From Solanum dulcamara (Eukaryota; Streptophyta; Magnoliopsida; Solanales; Solanaceae): a DNA stretch of 64,000 nt. Position numbers and translations under genes: made by a program. How positions within the stretch are numbered: the stretch's first letter is position 1; each line of letters opens with the position of its first letter. A model generated the notes under the pieces. It was not told the DNA's origin. It ran no database searches and saw only the letters and a list, made by a program, of their open reading frames with translations. The stretch spans positions 27,074,001 through 27,138,000 of the forward strand of contig NC_077240.1 of NCBI RefSeq assembly GCF_947179165.1, read 5' to 3'. Positions 10,474 through 21,890 of the stretch are shown here, piece by piece.

Positions 10474-13400
10474 TGTCTAACAAATCTATTGCCTTATCTG
10501 TAATATCATTGTACAAATCTAATAGATAATGCTTGTCTACGTGCTTGTGCTTTCTCTTGTATACCAAAAGGTTGAAACTTATGTCATTCAAGATCAACTT
10601 TTGATGAAGAAAATTGGAAACATGGGCAGTTTTGTTATGACTAAATCCGACACTTATTTTTGAACTCTAATTATCCAAAGTAGCTAAAAAAAATTTTCTT
10701 CATATTTTGTTGTACGTGGTTGTGTTGGATTTATAAATGAGATTTCATTAAGTTTGCTTGAAAATCGTTGGATGTATCAATGCTAAAATAGGATTAGTTA
10801 TCTCCAACCTTGTCGTTGATTGTTTTCCATTAGAATATAATCCGTGTTTGTTTAGATTCTGTTAGGATTTAATAATGAGCAAAGTTGTTTAAAAATATTT
10901 ATTGAAATGCGAATGCACATGTTATAGTTATATTTCTAAGTTTGTTAAATAAAAGTTCTCCACATGTTCTGTTAAGAAATATTGACGATATTCTTATAGT
11001 TCTTTTATCACCTTAAACTTAGCAAGAAGTGGCTAAAATTCTTATATTGGTTAGAGAAGCTATTATACCTAGAGAAGTCTAATTTTGTTATTTAAATATC
11101 CTTCATATTTGTCTGTGTAAATTTATTTGAGACTTTTTCTTTTCATTACTGTTATTGAAGTTAGGAATAAAGATGAGCATCAGTCTTATTGAGAAATTTG
11201 TTTGAGGAAATTAGATAGGAAACTTGATAGAGGACAGAGATGTGAGTTTGTGGACTGAATCTTTTCTCCTATTTTCTGTATTTATGCATTAAATCCTGGT
11301 TAATTTACTCCTACCTCATAATGCTATGGTATATTGGTCATTATTTTCCAAAGTTATTTTGTAAGATGAACAGATGAGTTGCTATTAACGAATGACATCT
11401 TATACCATATTTGTTTTTAAAGAAGTCACTTATTATGGAAGTGTTATGTCTTGTCCGTAGTTTAGACGAGCATTCATTCGGATAACCACGAACATGTAGT
11501 GTGACTTATTAACTCTTATGCCTTGCTTCAGTTTTTGATCACTTTGCTTATGGGTTTCCCTGTTTATAGAGTATAGTTATATTAATAGTCTTGGTCTCAT
11601 GGGCATCTAAACAGTGAGTTAGTCTCATTAGCATTTGTGTTATTATAAAGTGTCTAATTTGTAAAAATGAATGAATCAAGAGGCTTGAGATAAATTTTGT
11701 GGAGTTTTGATTTGCTAAATCTATTTTGATTTTTTTTTACAACTACAAGTCTAATCTTTGCTTTCATTTTTTTTTTCATGTACAACCGGAGTGTTGGAGC
11801 ACTTTCTACTTAGAAACTCATTTTGGCCCAAAATATTGGGCCAACAGCTATTAGGATCATCACAGAGCTCGGAGTCTTGTAAATTAGGAGTCAACATTCC
11901 TTAGCCTTCCTCGTTACTCCTTTGATAATATATCTCTTGATACATTAATTTGTCTATATATGTGTTTACATATATGTGATATTGATACTAATCTTTCTTC
12001 TTTATTTTTATGTGAGCTAAAATTATTTGTTAATGAGCTTAATAGTATGTTTAGAATAAATTTTAAAAATAAAACAATACTTTATTTTATTTTTTTGAAA
12101 ATAATTGAATGTTTAGTTTGCTTGTCAACATTCATTTAGGTGTTTAAGTTAAGTTGAGGGGATAAGAAAACTTATTGCTTAAAATATTCAAATGTGTTGA
12201 AAATTAGTTTAAAGGCTACGAAAAATAGATTTTTTTTTTTATCAAGAATAGATATGGCCTTACACCATATTTTTGCAAAACAACATAATTATAGAATGAA
12301 TCCCAATAGTTAGGCCATCTTAGATTATTTTAATAAATTCCCTTATAAAAAAATAATAATTTGTTATTAACATTTTTGGCCATTTAGATTTAAAAATAAT
12401 AATAGTATAATTTATTATTATTTCTATTTTAAGGCCTAGATGTTTTACTAGTTTCCCTAATCTATTATTTTAAGATTTCAGATTTATAACAGGTTCAAAA
12501 TGCAAGGTATATACATATATATGTCATACATACAAGGTATTATTTTATTTTATTTTACACTAATTTTTACTATACTTGATGTATTACTTTGTTACACATA
12601 ACATATTTTTATATATATATACTATCCCTTTTATCGATGCTATTTATTTTTATTTTTTTGTAAATTCTTACACTTTAATACACACATTATTTCATTACAT
12701 ATATATTTATTATCATTTTGTCCCTATACATAAATAAAATAATAAGATCTTATAAGCTTCAAACAACATATATATGCATATTTTATAGTAAATCTATAAG
12801 AGACCATAAACTTTACATAATGTCTTAACACTTATATACTATTTTTATTTATGAAAACTCCATTTTATCGATTATTTACTCAAATTATATTTACTATACA
12901 ATACATATATGGCTATATTTTACACCCATCTATTGTCTTTTATTTATTTATTTATTTTACATCTAAATTCTAGATAATAAAGTAACAAATTCACATACCT
13001 TTTAAACTCAACTTCTACATATATAGAGAGATTATAAATTTTCACATATTTCAAAAACATTTTTTCTACTCATTTTTTACAATAAATATTCCTATTTAAT
13101 TTTTCGTGGATATTGTAAACATATATATAACATGCCTTGTATTTTGTCTTTATTTGCAAATTAATAATAATAAAAAATTATCAAATATTTCTAAAGTAAA
13201 TAAATGATTAAAATATCCCTAATTATTTTTCTAAAACTAATTTTAAGGACCATCTTCGGATAGGCTCTGAGGGATGCTTAACACCTTCCCCTCGAGTAAC
13301 CAAAACCCTTACCTAGAATCTCACCGGTTTCGTAGATCAAAACAGAGTTTACATTTACATAAAAAAAATGGTTTTCCTAATATTTTCCTTAAAATTAGGT

Positions 13401-13488
13401 GGCGACTCTAAACATTTTCAAAATCCGAGGCATAGCCATTTTTATGTTGTGAACTATTTCGATCCGTTCGAAAATAGGGTGCGACAAA

Positions 13489-13957
13489 TACCATCTCCAG
13501 ATATAATGTGGCCTAGGAAGGCCACTGATGCAAGCCAAAATCCTCATTCGGAGAACTTTGCATACAATACCTGGTCTCTCAAGGTTTGCAAGACGACTCT
13601 AAGATGATGGGCATGCTCCTCCTCATTCTTGGAGTAAACCAGAATATCATCTATGAACACAATCACAAACATATCAAAATATGGCTTGAATACTCGGTTC
13701 ATGAGATCCATAAAAGCGGCGGGGGCATTAGTCAATCCAAAGGACATGACCAAGAATTCGAAGTGGCCATAACGAGTCCGGAAAGTAGTCTTCGGAATAT
13801 TGCATTCTCTCACCTTCAACCGGTTGTAACCGGATCTCAAGTCTATCTTTGAGAAGCACGTGGCACCCTGAAGCTGATCAAATAAATCATCTATTTTGGG
13901 GAGAGGGTATTTGTTCTTTACGGTGACCTTATTCAGCTGCCTGTAGTCAATACACAT
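13489..13957 (-). pseudogene. gypsy reverse transcriptase, interrupted
   Basis: This minus-strand frame holds the RT core: [48 protein letters not shown] and the catalytic [11 protein letters not shown]. After LYAKFSE, near 13547, a one-base frameshift occurs and the next conserved block runs on to 13489, where the Tat LTR begins. Between this frame and the gag frame there is one stop, TGA in place of an expected TGG just before GAPLLF (about 14003). Otherwise the RT is well preserved. Confidence 0.85.
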
Positions 13958-14002
13958 TCTAAGGGACCCATTTTTCTTTCGAACAAATAGGAGCGGAGCT
14001 CC

Positions 14003-15979
14003 TCATGGTGAGACACTCGGCCTAATAAATCCCTTATCTAATAAGTCTTTCAACTGCTCCTTCAACTCTCTCAACTTGGCTGGGGTCATTCTATAAGGAG
14101 GAATTGAGATAGGCTGGGTATCAGGAAGAACATCAATCCCGAAGTCGATCTCCCTATCAGGAGGGACTCCAGGCAGATCTTCAGGAAAGACATCTGGAAA
14201 CTCATTGACAATCGGAACCGACTCAAGGAATGGAGACTCAATGCTGTCATTTTTCACTCGGACAATGTGATAAACACACCCCTTTGAGATTAGCTTCCTG
14301 GCCCTAAGGTATGAAATAAACTTACCCTTAGGCGCAATAGGACTACCCTTCCACTCTATGACAGCCTCATTCGGGAATTTGAATATGACAATCTGAGTTC
14401 TACAATCAATAGAGGCATAATAGACATAGAGCCAGTCCATGCTAAGGATCACGTCAAAATCAACCATGTCCAACTCAACTAGGTCGTCCAAGGTATCCCT
14501 GTGATAAATGGACACAGTGCAATCTCTATAGACTCTCTCAGCTAAGACAGAATCACCGACAGGAGTGGCCACACTAAAAGGCTCAAGAAGACTTTCAGGA
14601 ATTTTATTAAATTTACTAGCCACATAAGGAGTCACAAAAGATAAGGTGGCACCCGGATCCATCAATACATAACAATCAAAAGAAGAGACTCGAATCATAC
14701 CCGTCACGACGTTTGGAGAGTTCTCCTGATCTTGGCGACTACCCATGGCATATAGGCGGTTTGTATCTCCACTCATACCTGAAATAGTGCCCCTCTGATT
14801 ACCTCTAGCTGGTGGTGCGGTGGTAGAGGACTGGTCCCTGTTCCCCCATGTTGGACACTCCTTCAGAAAATGGTCTATTTGGCCGCATTTATAACAGCCA
14901 TCCCTTCCCGCTCTACATTCTCCCAAGTGGAGCCTACCACACTTGCTGCATGGTGGCTTCCCCCTCGTACCTTGAGTTACACTGGCCTGGAATTGAGAAC
15001 CCTGGGGTCTGAAATTTTGATGACTCTGCTCCTGCCGATCATACCTGTTCTGCGGCATAGGTGCGCTGGCGGTAGATGAGGCATGATTGGGAGGCCTCTT
15101 CTGGAAGAAGGACATGTTGCCCTTGCTTTGCCTCAGTTCACCCTCAGGGCCCACTGATTTTTCCTTCTTGCTCAGGTGCTCCTCTCTGTCTTTTCTTTTC
15201 TCATCCTCCACCTGTTGAGCATACACCATTAGTCTCGAAATATTCATGTCTGAGATCAACAATGCTGCTTTGCACTCCTTCTTCACATGCCTCCCTAATC
15301 CGGAGACGAACTTCCTCATCTTTGACCTCATATCCGGAACCATTTCTGGAGCATACCTGGACAGCTGGATAAACTTCAGGCCATACTCCTTAACTGTCAT
15401 CCCCTCCTGTTTCAGATTAACAAATTCCTCCACCTTTGCTTCCCTCAATTCTTGGGGAAAGAAGTGGTCAAGAAAAGCTCCCTCAAATTCATCCCACCTA
15501 GCAGGTTCGGCATCCTCACCCCTACCTTGTTCCCATTGGTTATACCAAATATTTGCCACATTTTTGAGTTGATAAGACACCAACTCAACCCCCTCAATTT
15601 TTGTAGCATGCATAGCTTTCAGAATCTTCCACATCTCATCAATAAAGTTTTGGGGATCTTCATCGACCTTAGAACCTGTGAATGTCGGTGGATTCATCCT
15701 CAGAAAGTCTCTAATTCTAGTGGCAGCAGATGGCTCCTGGGAACTAGAGCTGAGAGTCGACGAACCCTGATTACCACTTCGGGCAGCTATTAGTTGCGTG
15801 AGCATTGCAATTGCCCCTTGAAATTCTGCCTCTGATGTGGGTGCAGGTGGAGTAGATGGCACTTGGGGTGCCTCTGAGTATCTCGCAGGTCGGCCTCTAG
15901 CCCTTGCCGGGCGTGCCTCAGACTGGGGCATCTCGGCGTTGTCAATGTTTCTCTGGCTAGCAGTATGTTTACGAGGCAT
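14003..15979 (-). CDS. gypsy gag-protease polyprotein
   Basis: A 658-codon minus-strand frame starting [10 protein letters not shown]. It has a Pro/Arg/Ala-rich N-terminus (RARGRPARY), then a retrotransposon gag core (about residues 100-240). Two Cys/His motifs follow: [12 protein letters not shown] and the classic CX2CX4HX4C knuckle [14 protein letters not shown]. The protease has [14 protein letters not shown] in place of DSG or DTG is common in this gypsy group. The frame ends in the RT entry region ([13 protein letters not shown]) at a TGA that replaces a conserved Trp codon. Confidence 0.88.
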   Translation of the reverse strand: MPRKHTASQRNIDNAEMPQSEARPARARGRPARYSEAPQVPSTPPAPTSEAEFQGAIAMLTQLIAARSGNQGSSTLSSSSQEPSAATRIRDFLRMNPPTFTGSKVDEDPQNFIDEMWKILKAMHATKIEGVELVSYQLKNVANIWYNQWEQGRGEDAEPARWDEFEGAFLDHFFPQELREAKVEEFVNLKQEGMTVKEYGLKFIQLSRYAPEMVPDMRSKMRKFVSGLGRHVKKECKAALLISDMNISRLMVYAQQVEDEKRKDREEHLSKKEKSVGPEGELRQSKGNMSFFQKRPPNHASSTASAPMPQNRYDRQEQSHQNFRPQGSQFQASVTQGTRGKPPCSKCGRLHLGECRAGRDGCYKCGQIDHFLKECPTWGNRDQSSTTAPPARGNQRGTISGMSGDTNRLYAMGSRQDQENSPNVVTGMIRVSSFDCYVLMDPGATLSFVTPYVASKFNKIPESLLEPFSVATPVGDSVLAERVYRDCTVSIYHRDTLDDLVELDMVDFDVILSMDWLYVYYASIDCRTQIVIFKFPNEAVIEWKGSPIAPKGKFISYLRARKLISKGCVYHIVRVKNDSIESPFLESVPIVNEFPDVFPEDLPGVPPDREIDFGIDVLPDTQPISIPPYRMTPAKLRELKEQLKDLLDKGFIRPSVSP

Positions 15980-16173
15980 TATCTGTAATGTACAAACGCA
16001 CGAATTAAAAAGGAGTTTTATAGAGTTTAACTCTATCGCATGAGTTCAGAGTATGAGAGAAGTGAAACAATTCCTAATGTCCTATAGCCTCCTACTTATA
16101 AGTGTGGTGCACAACACACCCATAAGCAAGACTCTACTAGACACGGCTTCATAGACTCCCTAGGACACTTGAA

Positions 16174-16191
16174 CTCTATGCTCTGATACCA
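16174..16191 (-). other. primer binding site (initiator tRNA-Met)
   Basis: On the minus strand TGGTATCAGAGCATAGAG begins five bases after the LTR end ..GGCGTGACA. It is the usual initiator tRNA-Met complement used by plant Ty3/gypsy and Ty1/copia elements. Confidence 0.85.
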
Positions 16192-16195
16192 TGTT

Positions 16196-18612
16196 TGTCA
16201 CGCCCCGGGAGGATACCCTAGACGTAACCGGCACCCGAAGGCCATTTCTGACCTCCGAGCAAACCACCTGGTCCAGTCACACATTCATTCAATCACATTC
16301 TCTTAGGGAAACTCAATTAAAGAAATACTATTCATATATGGGGGCCGAAGGCCAAACATTTACAAACCCAACAAGGCAATAAAATAAGACTCTTCAAAAT
16401 AACAGTTCGACCTCCCCACACTCCAGTCTATGAAGCCTCTATCAAAGTCTAAGAGGTGTCAATGACAAGTCCATGGCTACCAACAATCAAAGTAAAGGAA
16501 ATGTCAACAAAACTGTACATGAAGGCTCAACATCCTCCGGAAACTAGGAGGACTCACCAACTAGCTGAGGGTGTAGGTAGATCTTCAACGGAGCGCCGGT
16601 TGATGATCTATAGTACCTGTCTCTGCATCATAAAACGATGCAGGCCAAATGGCATTAGTACATAGAATGTACGAGTATGTAAAATGGCTGAATACAACGA
16701 ACATCACGAAAGAATTAATCAACTCAGAAGCTCAACTCAAGAGGAATAATAACTCAATCAAATGTCCTAAGTCTAAACAAGAATATGATTTAGACGGGAC
16801 TAATCACATACAATTCAACTCAATCTGACTCAGAGTACTATCAAGACCTATTTGGGAGTTTCTCTTACCCGACAACCATCACTTATGAGCCAGTGAAAGT
16901 ACAACAAACCGATGTTGTTGCCACGTCCGTTCATACCTTGCCAAGGTGTGAACGAATCAACCAATCATGGATCCAATCCAACCAAATCCTATAATGTCAG
17001 GACAAATATCTCGGAGAAGCATCCGACTTTAACGGTTCAATCCCCCCTACGTTTGGCGGCGTAGTTATTGGGTTCGAGTATGGACTTACTCTTGCCCAAT
17101 TCGGTGCTCGATACTCCTCCCAAGACTCAATGCTCATAAAACTCCATCCAATCAACTCAATCAAATCATATCGACAAGTCTCATTACAACGTTGTCAACT
17201 CATCAACTCTATCATGATCAAATCTTTTCCAATCATACTATTCGGTCAATCTCAGTCATATCTTTCAAAAGAAATTTGAATGCACATTTATAGCAACATA
17301 TAAGCACAACCAATCATTTCCTCTATCCATTTACTCAATCTTTGAAACTCATCACAACTCCAAGGCTTTAAGTCAACAATTTAAGATAAGCAACATTTTT
17401 AAGAAAATAGCATCCTTCATCATAATCCACATAATTAAGAAGATCAATAAAACATATTTAACAACTCATCTTCATCGACTCATTCTCACATAAAGGCTCA
17501 ACAACATCAACACATATAGAATCAATTACATAGGGGACAAAGTTCATACAAGCATAAACCATACCAAAAACTCCATTTCTATGGACATCTAACCTCAAAG
17601 CAAGAATAGGGCACATGGGTGGACTCAACCCATATTTTAGATAGACTTACATACCTTAGTGAAGACTTGAAGAAAACCTTGTGGTTGGGTCTTCAATGGA
17701 GGACTTAAATCTTGAAGCTCTTGGACTCATTTTTGTTGGAAATGGAGAAGAAGAAGAAAAGAGAGAGAAGCTAGGGCTTTTTTTAGAGAGAGGGTGAGGC
17801 TGCAAAGTGTGTTCCCAAAAGACCAAGGGTAACATATATATAATTTGGGTAAGTTCCCAAATTACCCCTCCTCAAAAGTTCTGAAAATAGGCTAAAAACA
17901 TACCTGGCGCGATAGCGGCGCGTCACGCCATTGCAGCGCCAGGCTGAATATGCCTAAAACCTGCACACCTCGTAGTGGCGCGCCGCGCCAGAGACCAAAC
18001 TACTGAGGCATGTTTCTAGTGCGATAGTGGCGCATCGCGCCCTTACAGCGCCAAGGCCATATTTTCTGGGTTCTGGAAATTTGGCCTGAAAAACCCTGCA
18101 CAACTTTTTGTGGCGCGTCGCGCCAAGGACCAAACTACTGAGGCATATTTATGGCGCGATAGTGGCGCATCGCGCCCTTACAGTGCCAAGGCCATTTCCC
18201 CAGCAGTTGCAACCCAGGCCAGAAATGAAATTCCTGCCGTGCTAGTTCATCTTAGGATCGTCATATCTTTTGACTCTAAACTCCAAAATTTACGTTCTTG
18301 GTGGAGTTGGAAGGAAGACTCAACGACCTTTGATTTGATGGGTAATGGGCCACCCAGATTATCGTCTTTCAAAAGATAGGGTCGTTAGAAGTCGACCCCT
18401 TATGCGAACTCCTACCCAAACTTAGCCACGACGAATCTTTTGGATTTAATTTGATCCTAGGGATCCTTCATGACCCTGCCTCACCTCTAACGCTGCTCAA
18501 ATTCTCAAAGACTCATTTCGACTCATGCATACCCTCCTCAATACTCGAGTTCGACCCTACCCGTATACAAGAAGGGTTTGAATTCTAGGGGAAAATTTTG
18601 AGGGGTGTTACA
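16196..18612 (-). mobile_element. 5' LTR of the minus-strand gypsy element
   Basis: On the minus strand the LTR begins TGTAACACCCCTCAAAATTT (18612) and ends CCCGGGGCGTGACA (16196), a length of 2417 bp, followed by the primer binding site. It contains GC-rich near-palindromes (TGGCGCGTCGCGCCA type) at 17905-18190 with an approximately 135-bp duplication. The flanking bases 18613-18617 (GGTGT) would be the target duplication, but the partner copy is out of view. Confidence 0.8.
17905..18200. repeat. GC-rich palindromic repeat, about 135 bp period
   Basis: The block GACCAAACTACTGAGGCAT occurs at 17993 and again at 18128, each followed by GCGATAGTGGCGCATCGCGC and an AGCGCC or AGTGCC tail. Near-palindromic forms such as TGGCGCGCCGCGCCA precede each copy. 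The block stands out from the AT-rich surroundings. Confidence 0.8.
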
Positions 18613-19297
18613 GGTGTGAAGTCTTTTAAAGCTTGAAACAAGTTAATAAGCCTGTTAATGTTTAGTTTTTGAATGTAACTTTACATGTCCCTTTGTTGTT
18701 CTTTACACCAAATCAATCGGCTAAATGTCATGAGTTTTCTTAAGTTTTGTTAAGGTTCTCTCCTTAAGGTCACTTGAAGCATGAGTTTATTGATTTAAAA
18801 GATAATGTATACCATGTAGTGCCTATGTGCATCCTTGAATAATTGAGTACTATTTTAATGCGAATACGAATCTGACCATGGATCAACTTTATTACCCGAT
18901 TGTCTCGGTCTTCATTTATTTGACTATTAAGTTTTGAAAGTCAATTAGTCTACCTATTCATGGTTTCTATTTTCAAGTTTCTGTGTTTTCAATATGTGCC
19001 TAGTTATGAACTTGAACATATGAATTCTCTTGCATCCCATATTGTTACAATGGACTAAAATATGACCAGCATATCGATTTTGGGGTACAATAGCCCCACT
19101 TGCAATGTTAAGCCTATCTATTCATGGTTTATAGTTTCAAGTTTAGTATGGTCTTTTAAAAATATGTGCTTTGTGCTTTAAATGCTTTGGTGCATAAGTG
19201 TTGGCAATAATTTGATCGGTATAAATATTTAGTGCCCTTGTAAGTATTATTATTTCTTTTACATTTGCTTTCATATCAGTGTGTATATGGAGACTTC

Positions 19298-19334
<37 letters not shown>

Positions 19335-20283
19335 TTCCCTTTTTTCTCATCCTTTTGATCTTTGGTTTTTCTTGTCATTGGGGTGTGTTACTAATCCGTT
19401 TGTTTTCTCCTTGTATCATGTGGGATTTATTCCGAGTTCTCTGTGGATTTATTTTCCCCTTTGCATTATCAAATCGAGTCGTGGAGGCTCAAAATTCCAA
19501 ATCTCTTGTCGAGTCGGACTTATCTATAAAGAAAGGTGATGAACAGTTGTATAGGAAACTGATGTCGAAGATCGTATACGTCTAATATACGATTCGATAT
19601 ATAGAGAATTTGTGTTGTATACACTGATATGCAGTGTATATATAACTATGATATGGAGAAATGGGCCCAAAGCCCCAAATGCAGATGGCCCAACTACTTA
19701 GTCCAGACGTACAGAAACTAAGTGTCGGGCCAGATTTTTATTATTTTTATTCATTTATATTTAATTTGGGATTGTAATAATTTATTTACGTATTTACGTT
19801 ATTTATTTTGCTTAGATATTAATTGTAGTTAGGTTTAACTTATTAAATCCCCCAAAAGAGGAACTGTTTTCTCTTATGAAATATTTATCCTTCTAAAATG
19901 ATTTTACCTAAATGATATCTATATTATTTTTCTTTTCTTGCTCATTTTGATCATAAATCCTCATTTCAAATATTTTAAGTACTTTCAAATAACTAAATTT
20001 GTCAAAACAAACTCAAGTGTCTCTCTTTTTTATATTTTCTAAATAGTCAAATAATTTATGTCGTTGGACAACCGCATGTTAGCGGCTATTTAAGTGTTAA
20101 AACCTTCTTAAAATAGTAATATGAACCTCGTACCCTTTTTTCTAAATTTTTAAGACTTGTTTCTGTTAAAGTCTTTTAAATTAAAGTTTTCTTAATTTCT
20201 TTAAAAAATTAAGTGGCGACTCCTTTTAAATTGGTTTATTTCTAAATCAATTTTTTAAACCCCGTCTATTTTTTCACATAACA
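18613..20283 (+). mobile_element. right part of an LTR from a second Tat family
   Basis: The right end reads AAGTGGCGACTCC.. and stops at ..CACATAACA (20283), after which copia RT coding sequence starts. The last 270 bp (about 20010-20283) match, in inverse, the left part of the solo LTR at 47230-49726, for example the ACCGCATGTTAGCGGCTATT block and AAACCTTCTTAAAATAGTAA. The left part is cut off by the minus-strand gypsy LTR at 18612. It includes an (ATT)n run at 19298-19335. No gene was recognised inside. Confidence 0.75.
19298..19335. repeat. (ATT)n microsatellite
   Basis: A perfect TAT/ATT trinucleotide run; it generates two spurious poly-Tyr/poly-Leu frames. Confidence 0.95.
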
Positions 20284-21165
20284 TGGACATAGTCAGCAAA
20301 CCGTTTATACCAAGCCCGCGGAGCCTGTTTCAGTCCATGTAGAGATTTCTGCAGCAAACAGACATGATTAGGCCAATCAGGATCCCGATAACCCAAAGGT
20401 TGATATATGTACACAGTCTCCTTGAGCTCGTCGTGTAAGAAAGCATTTTTGACATCAAACAGACATAATTAGACCGATCAGGATCCCGATAACCCAAAGG
20501 TTGATACATGTACACAGTCTCCTTGAGCTCGCCGTGTCAGCAAACAGACATGATTAGGCCGTTCAGGATCCCGATAACCCAAAGGTTGATACATGTACAC
20601 AGTCTCCTTAAGCTCGCCGTGTAAGAAAGCATTTTTGACATCAAGCTGGTGAATCGGCCATGCCTTAGAGAGATCCAGACTAAGAAACGTATGAATAGTC
20701 ACCGGTTTGACAACCGGACTAAATGTCTCACCACAATCCACGTCAACCTATTGGGTTTTACCATCACCTACAAGATGAGCTTTATATCGCTCAAACGAAC
20801 CATCAGATTTTTTTTATGAGAAAAAATTCATATACACCAAATAATATTAACATTAGGAGGACGGGGCACCAATACCCACATCTTATTTTTAATAAGAGCA
20901 TTATATTCATCATTCATAGCCAATTTCCAATTCGGGTCACAAAGAGCAGACACAGAGTTACGGGGTAAAGAGGACTTTGAGACGGATGTAAGAAGATTAA
21001 AAGACCTCTTAGGCTTGTAGATCCCATGCTTACTCCTAGTAACAGGACCGGTGGGTAGACTAGAGGGAGAGACGGGAGTGGGTCGAGGAGAAGAGAGAGG
21101 AGGAAGAGTGGAAGACGGGGCGACCTGCCCAGGCAGCGAGGAAGGAAGCTGCCCAGGCAAGGGGC
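20284..21165 (-). pseudogene. Ty1/copia RT fragment with internal triplication
   Basis: Minus-strand reading, right to left: TRSKHGIYKPKRSFN, then NWKLAMNDEYNALIKN (20828-21160), then after a break [39 protein letters not shown] (20478-20741). These are the standard copia RT blocks. A stretch of about 100 bp is then present three times (20358-20645) before the RT runs on to a [13 protein letters not shown] block that is cut off by the Tat LTR end at 20283. Stops and frameshifts make it non-functional. Confidence 0.8.
20358..20645 (-). repeat. tandem triplication inside copia RT
   Basis: Three copies begin with ACAGACAT at 20358, 20459 and 20544. All share GATCCCGATAACCCAAAGGT and TACACAGTCTCCTT. 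Copies 1 and 3 are about 101 bp; copy 2 is about 85 bp because it lacks the GAAAGCATTTTTGACATC end. Confidence 0.9.
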
Positions 21166-21179
21166 AGACTCACCCACTG

Positions 21180-21890
21180 GACACGGCGGGGCTGGCAGCA
21201 GCGGCATTCCTGCTGGCCATGGTGATCAGCTGGGTGGCAGCAGCAGTCGCGGCAGCACTGGGCAGCATTCAACGGCGCAGCACTTTCCACAATTTTCTCC
21301 TTGGTCTGGCGGACAACAGTGTCCATGGCTGGCCTCTTGGGGTCCTTGGGCTGTCCCACCATGTCCATATCCGTCAACCACTTGGTCCCGACCCACTTAT
21401 GGACAGCAACAGCCACCAAGAGCGGGTGTTCTTGGCCTCCGATCCCAGCAGGCATACAACGCAGCCCCTACGCCTACGGACATTGAGGCCGCAATGCATA
21501 CTCTTGGGATCACTCCTTCGGATACAAATTGGTGCATGGACACCGGTGCCACTTCTCACATGACATCCAATCAAGGTAACCTCACGTCCTATTTTAATAA
21601 GAGCATTAATCGTGGTATTATGGTTGGTAATGGTCACTCTATTCCAATTTACGGCTATGGTCACACAACTTTGTCTTCCCCGGGTCCTCCCTTACACTTA
21701 AAAAAATGTCCTCCATGCACCTCATCTAGTTAAAAATTTGGTGTCCGTCCGCAAATTTACCACAGATAACTCTGTTTCTGTGAATTTTGATCCCTTTGGG
21801 TTTTCTGTGAAGGATTTTCAGACGGGGAGGCTGGTAATGAGGTGTAACAGTCGGGGAGAGCTTTATCCAATCACCAATCCAGTCACTTTA
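21180..21890 (+). pseudogene. Ty1/copia gag C-terminus and protease, inverted relative to its RT
   Basis: On the plus strand one frame runs through a Gly/Ser/Gln/Pro-rich gag tail (about 21200-21480) into NWCMDTGATSHMTSNQGNL, the copia protease active site with its usual context, then VGNGHSIPIYGYGHTTL. After a frameshift near 21735 it continues as NLVSVRKFTTDNSVSVNFDP and RCNSRGELYPITNP (to about 21890). These parts normally precede the RT on the same strand, but here the RT is on the minus strand immediately to the left, so a rearrangement has occurred at about 21165-21180. Confidence 0.8.

Larger units (their letters stand above)
1..13488 (+). mobile_element. Tat/Ogre-like Ty3/gypsy retrotransposon, 3' part
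   Basis: The visible order is protease, G-patch, RT, RNase H, second RNase H, integrase, a long 3' untranslated tract, a polypurine tract (about 7935-7949) and a 3' LTR. The LTR opens with TGTTGACACCCAATTTTGA and ends with GGGTGCGACA. A duplicated RNase H, a very long LTR and a repeat-filled 3' tract are known traits of the plant Tat lineage, including Ogre. The gag region and 5' LTR lie outside the window. The base after the 3' LTR continues a minus-strand gypsy RT reading (AATAC at 13489-13493 would be the target duplication), so this element is nested in that one. Pol is broken by one frameshift and one stop, so it is recently dead or nearly intact. Confidence 0.88.
7950..13488 (+). mobile_element. 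3' LTR of the Tat/Ogre-like element (5.5 kb)
   Basis: The LTR starts TGTTGACACCC directly after the polypurine tract and ends GGGTGCGACA. The block near the right end (GGATGCTTAACACC, about 13272, and GGTGGCGACTC, about 13399) is shared in form with the other Tat LTR ends in this window. The interior holds TA microsatellites, a CT-rich leader-like segment (9600-9780), a TATA-like TATAAATAA at 9933, a 33-bp T run (10439-10471) and long AT-rich sequence. No gene was recognised in it. It may contain further unrecognised insertions. Confidence 0.75.
13489..18612 (-). mobile_element. Ty3/gypsy retrotransposon, 5' half, minus strand
   Basis: Reading leftward: 5' LTR (18612-16196), primer binding site, gag-protease-RT frame (15979-14003), and RT (13957-13489). 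It stops abruptly at the end of the Tat LTR in the middle of a conserved RT/RNase H linker (LGHIISGDGI). The rest presumably lies beyond the left edge of the window, on the far side of the Tat insertion. The RT class and the form of gag suggest a chromovirus of the Tekay/Del type, but the lineage is an inference. Confidence 0.85.

Noticed and set aside
15076..15793. Plus-strand frames at 15076-15372, 15246-15572 and 15452-15793
   Set aside because: Shadows of the minus-strand gypsy gag, which has clear domains.
19265..19585. Two overlapping frames with poly-Tyr or poly-Leu
   Set aside because: Produced by the (ATT)n run in the Tat LTR.
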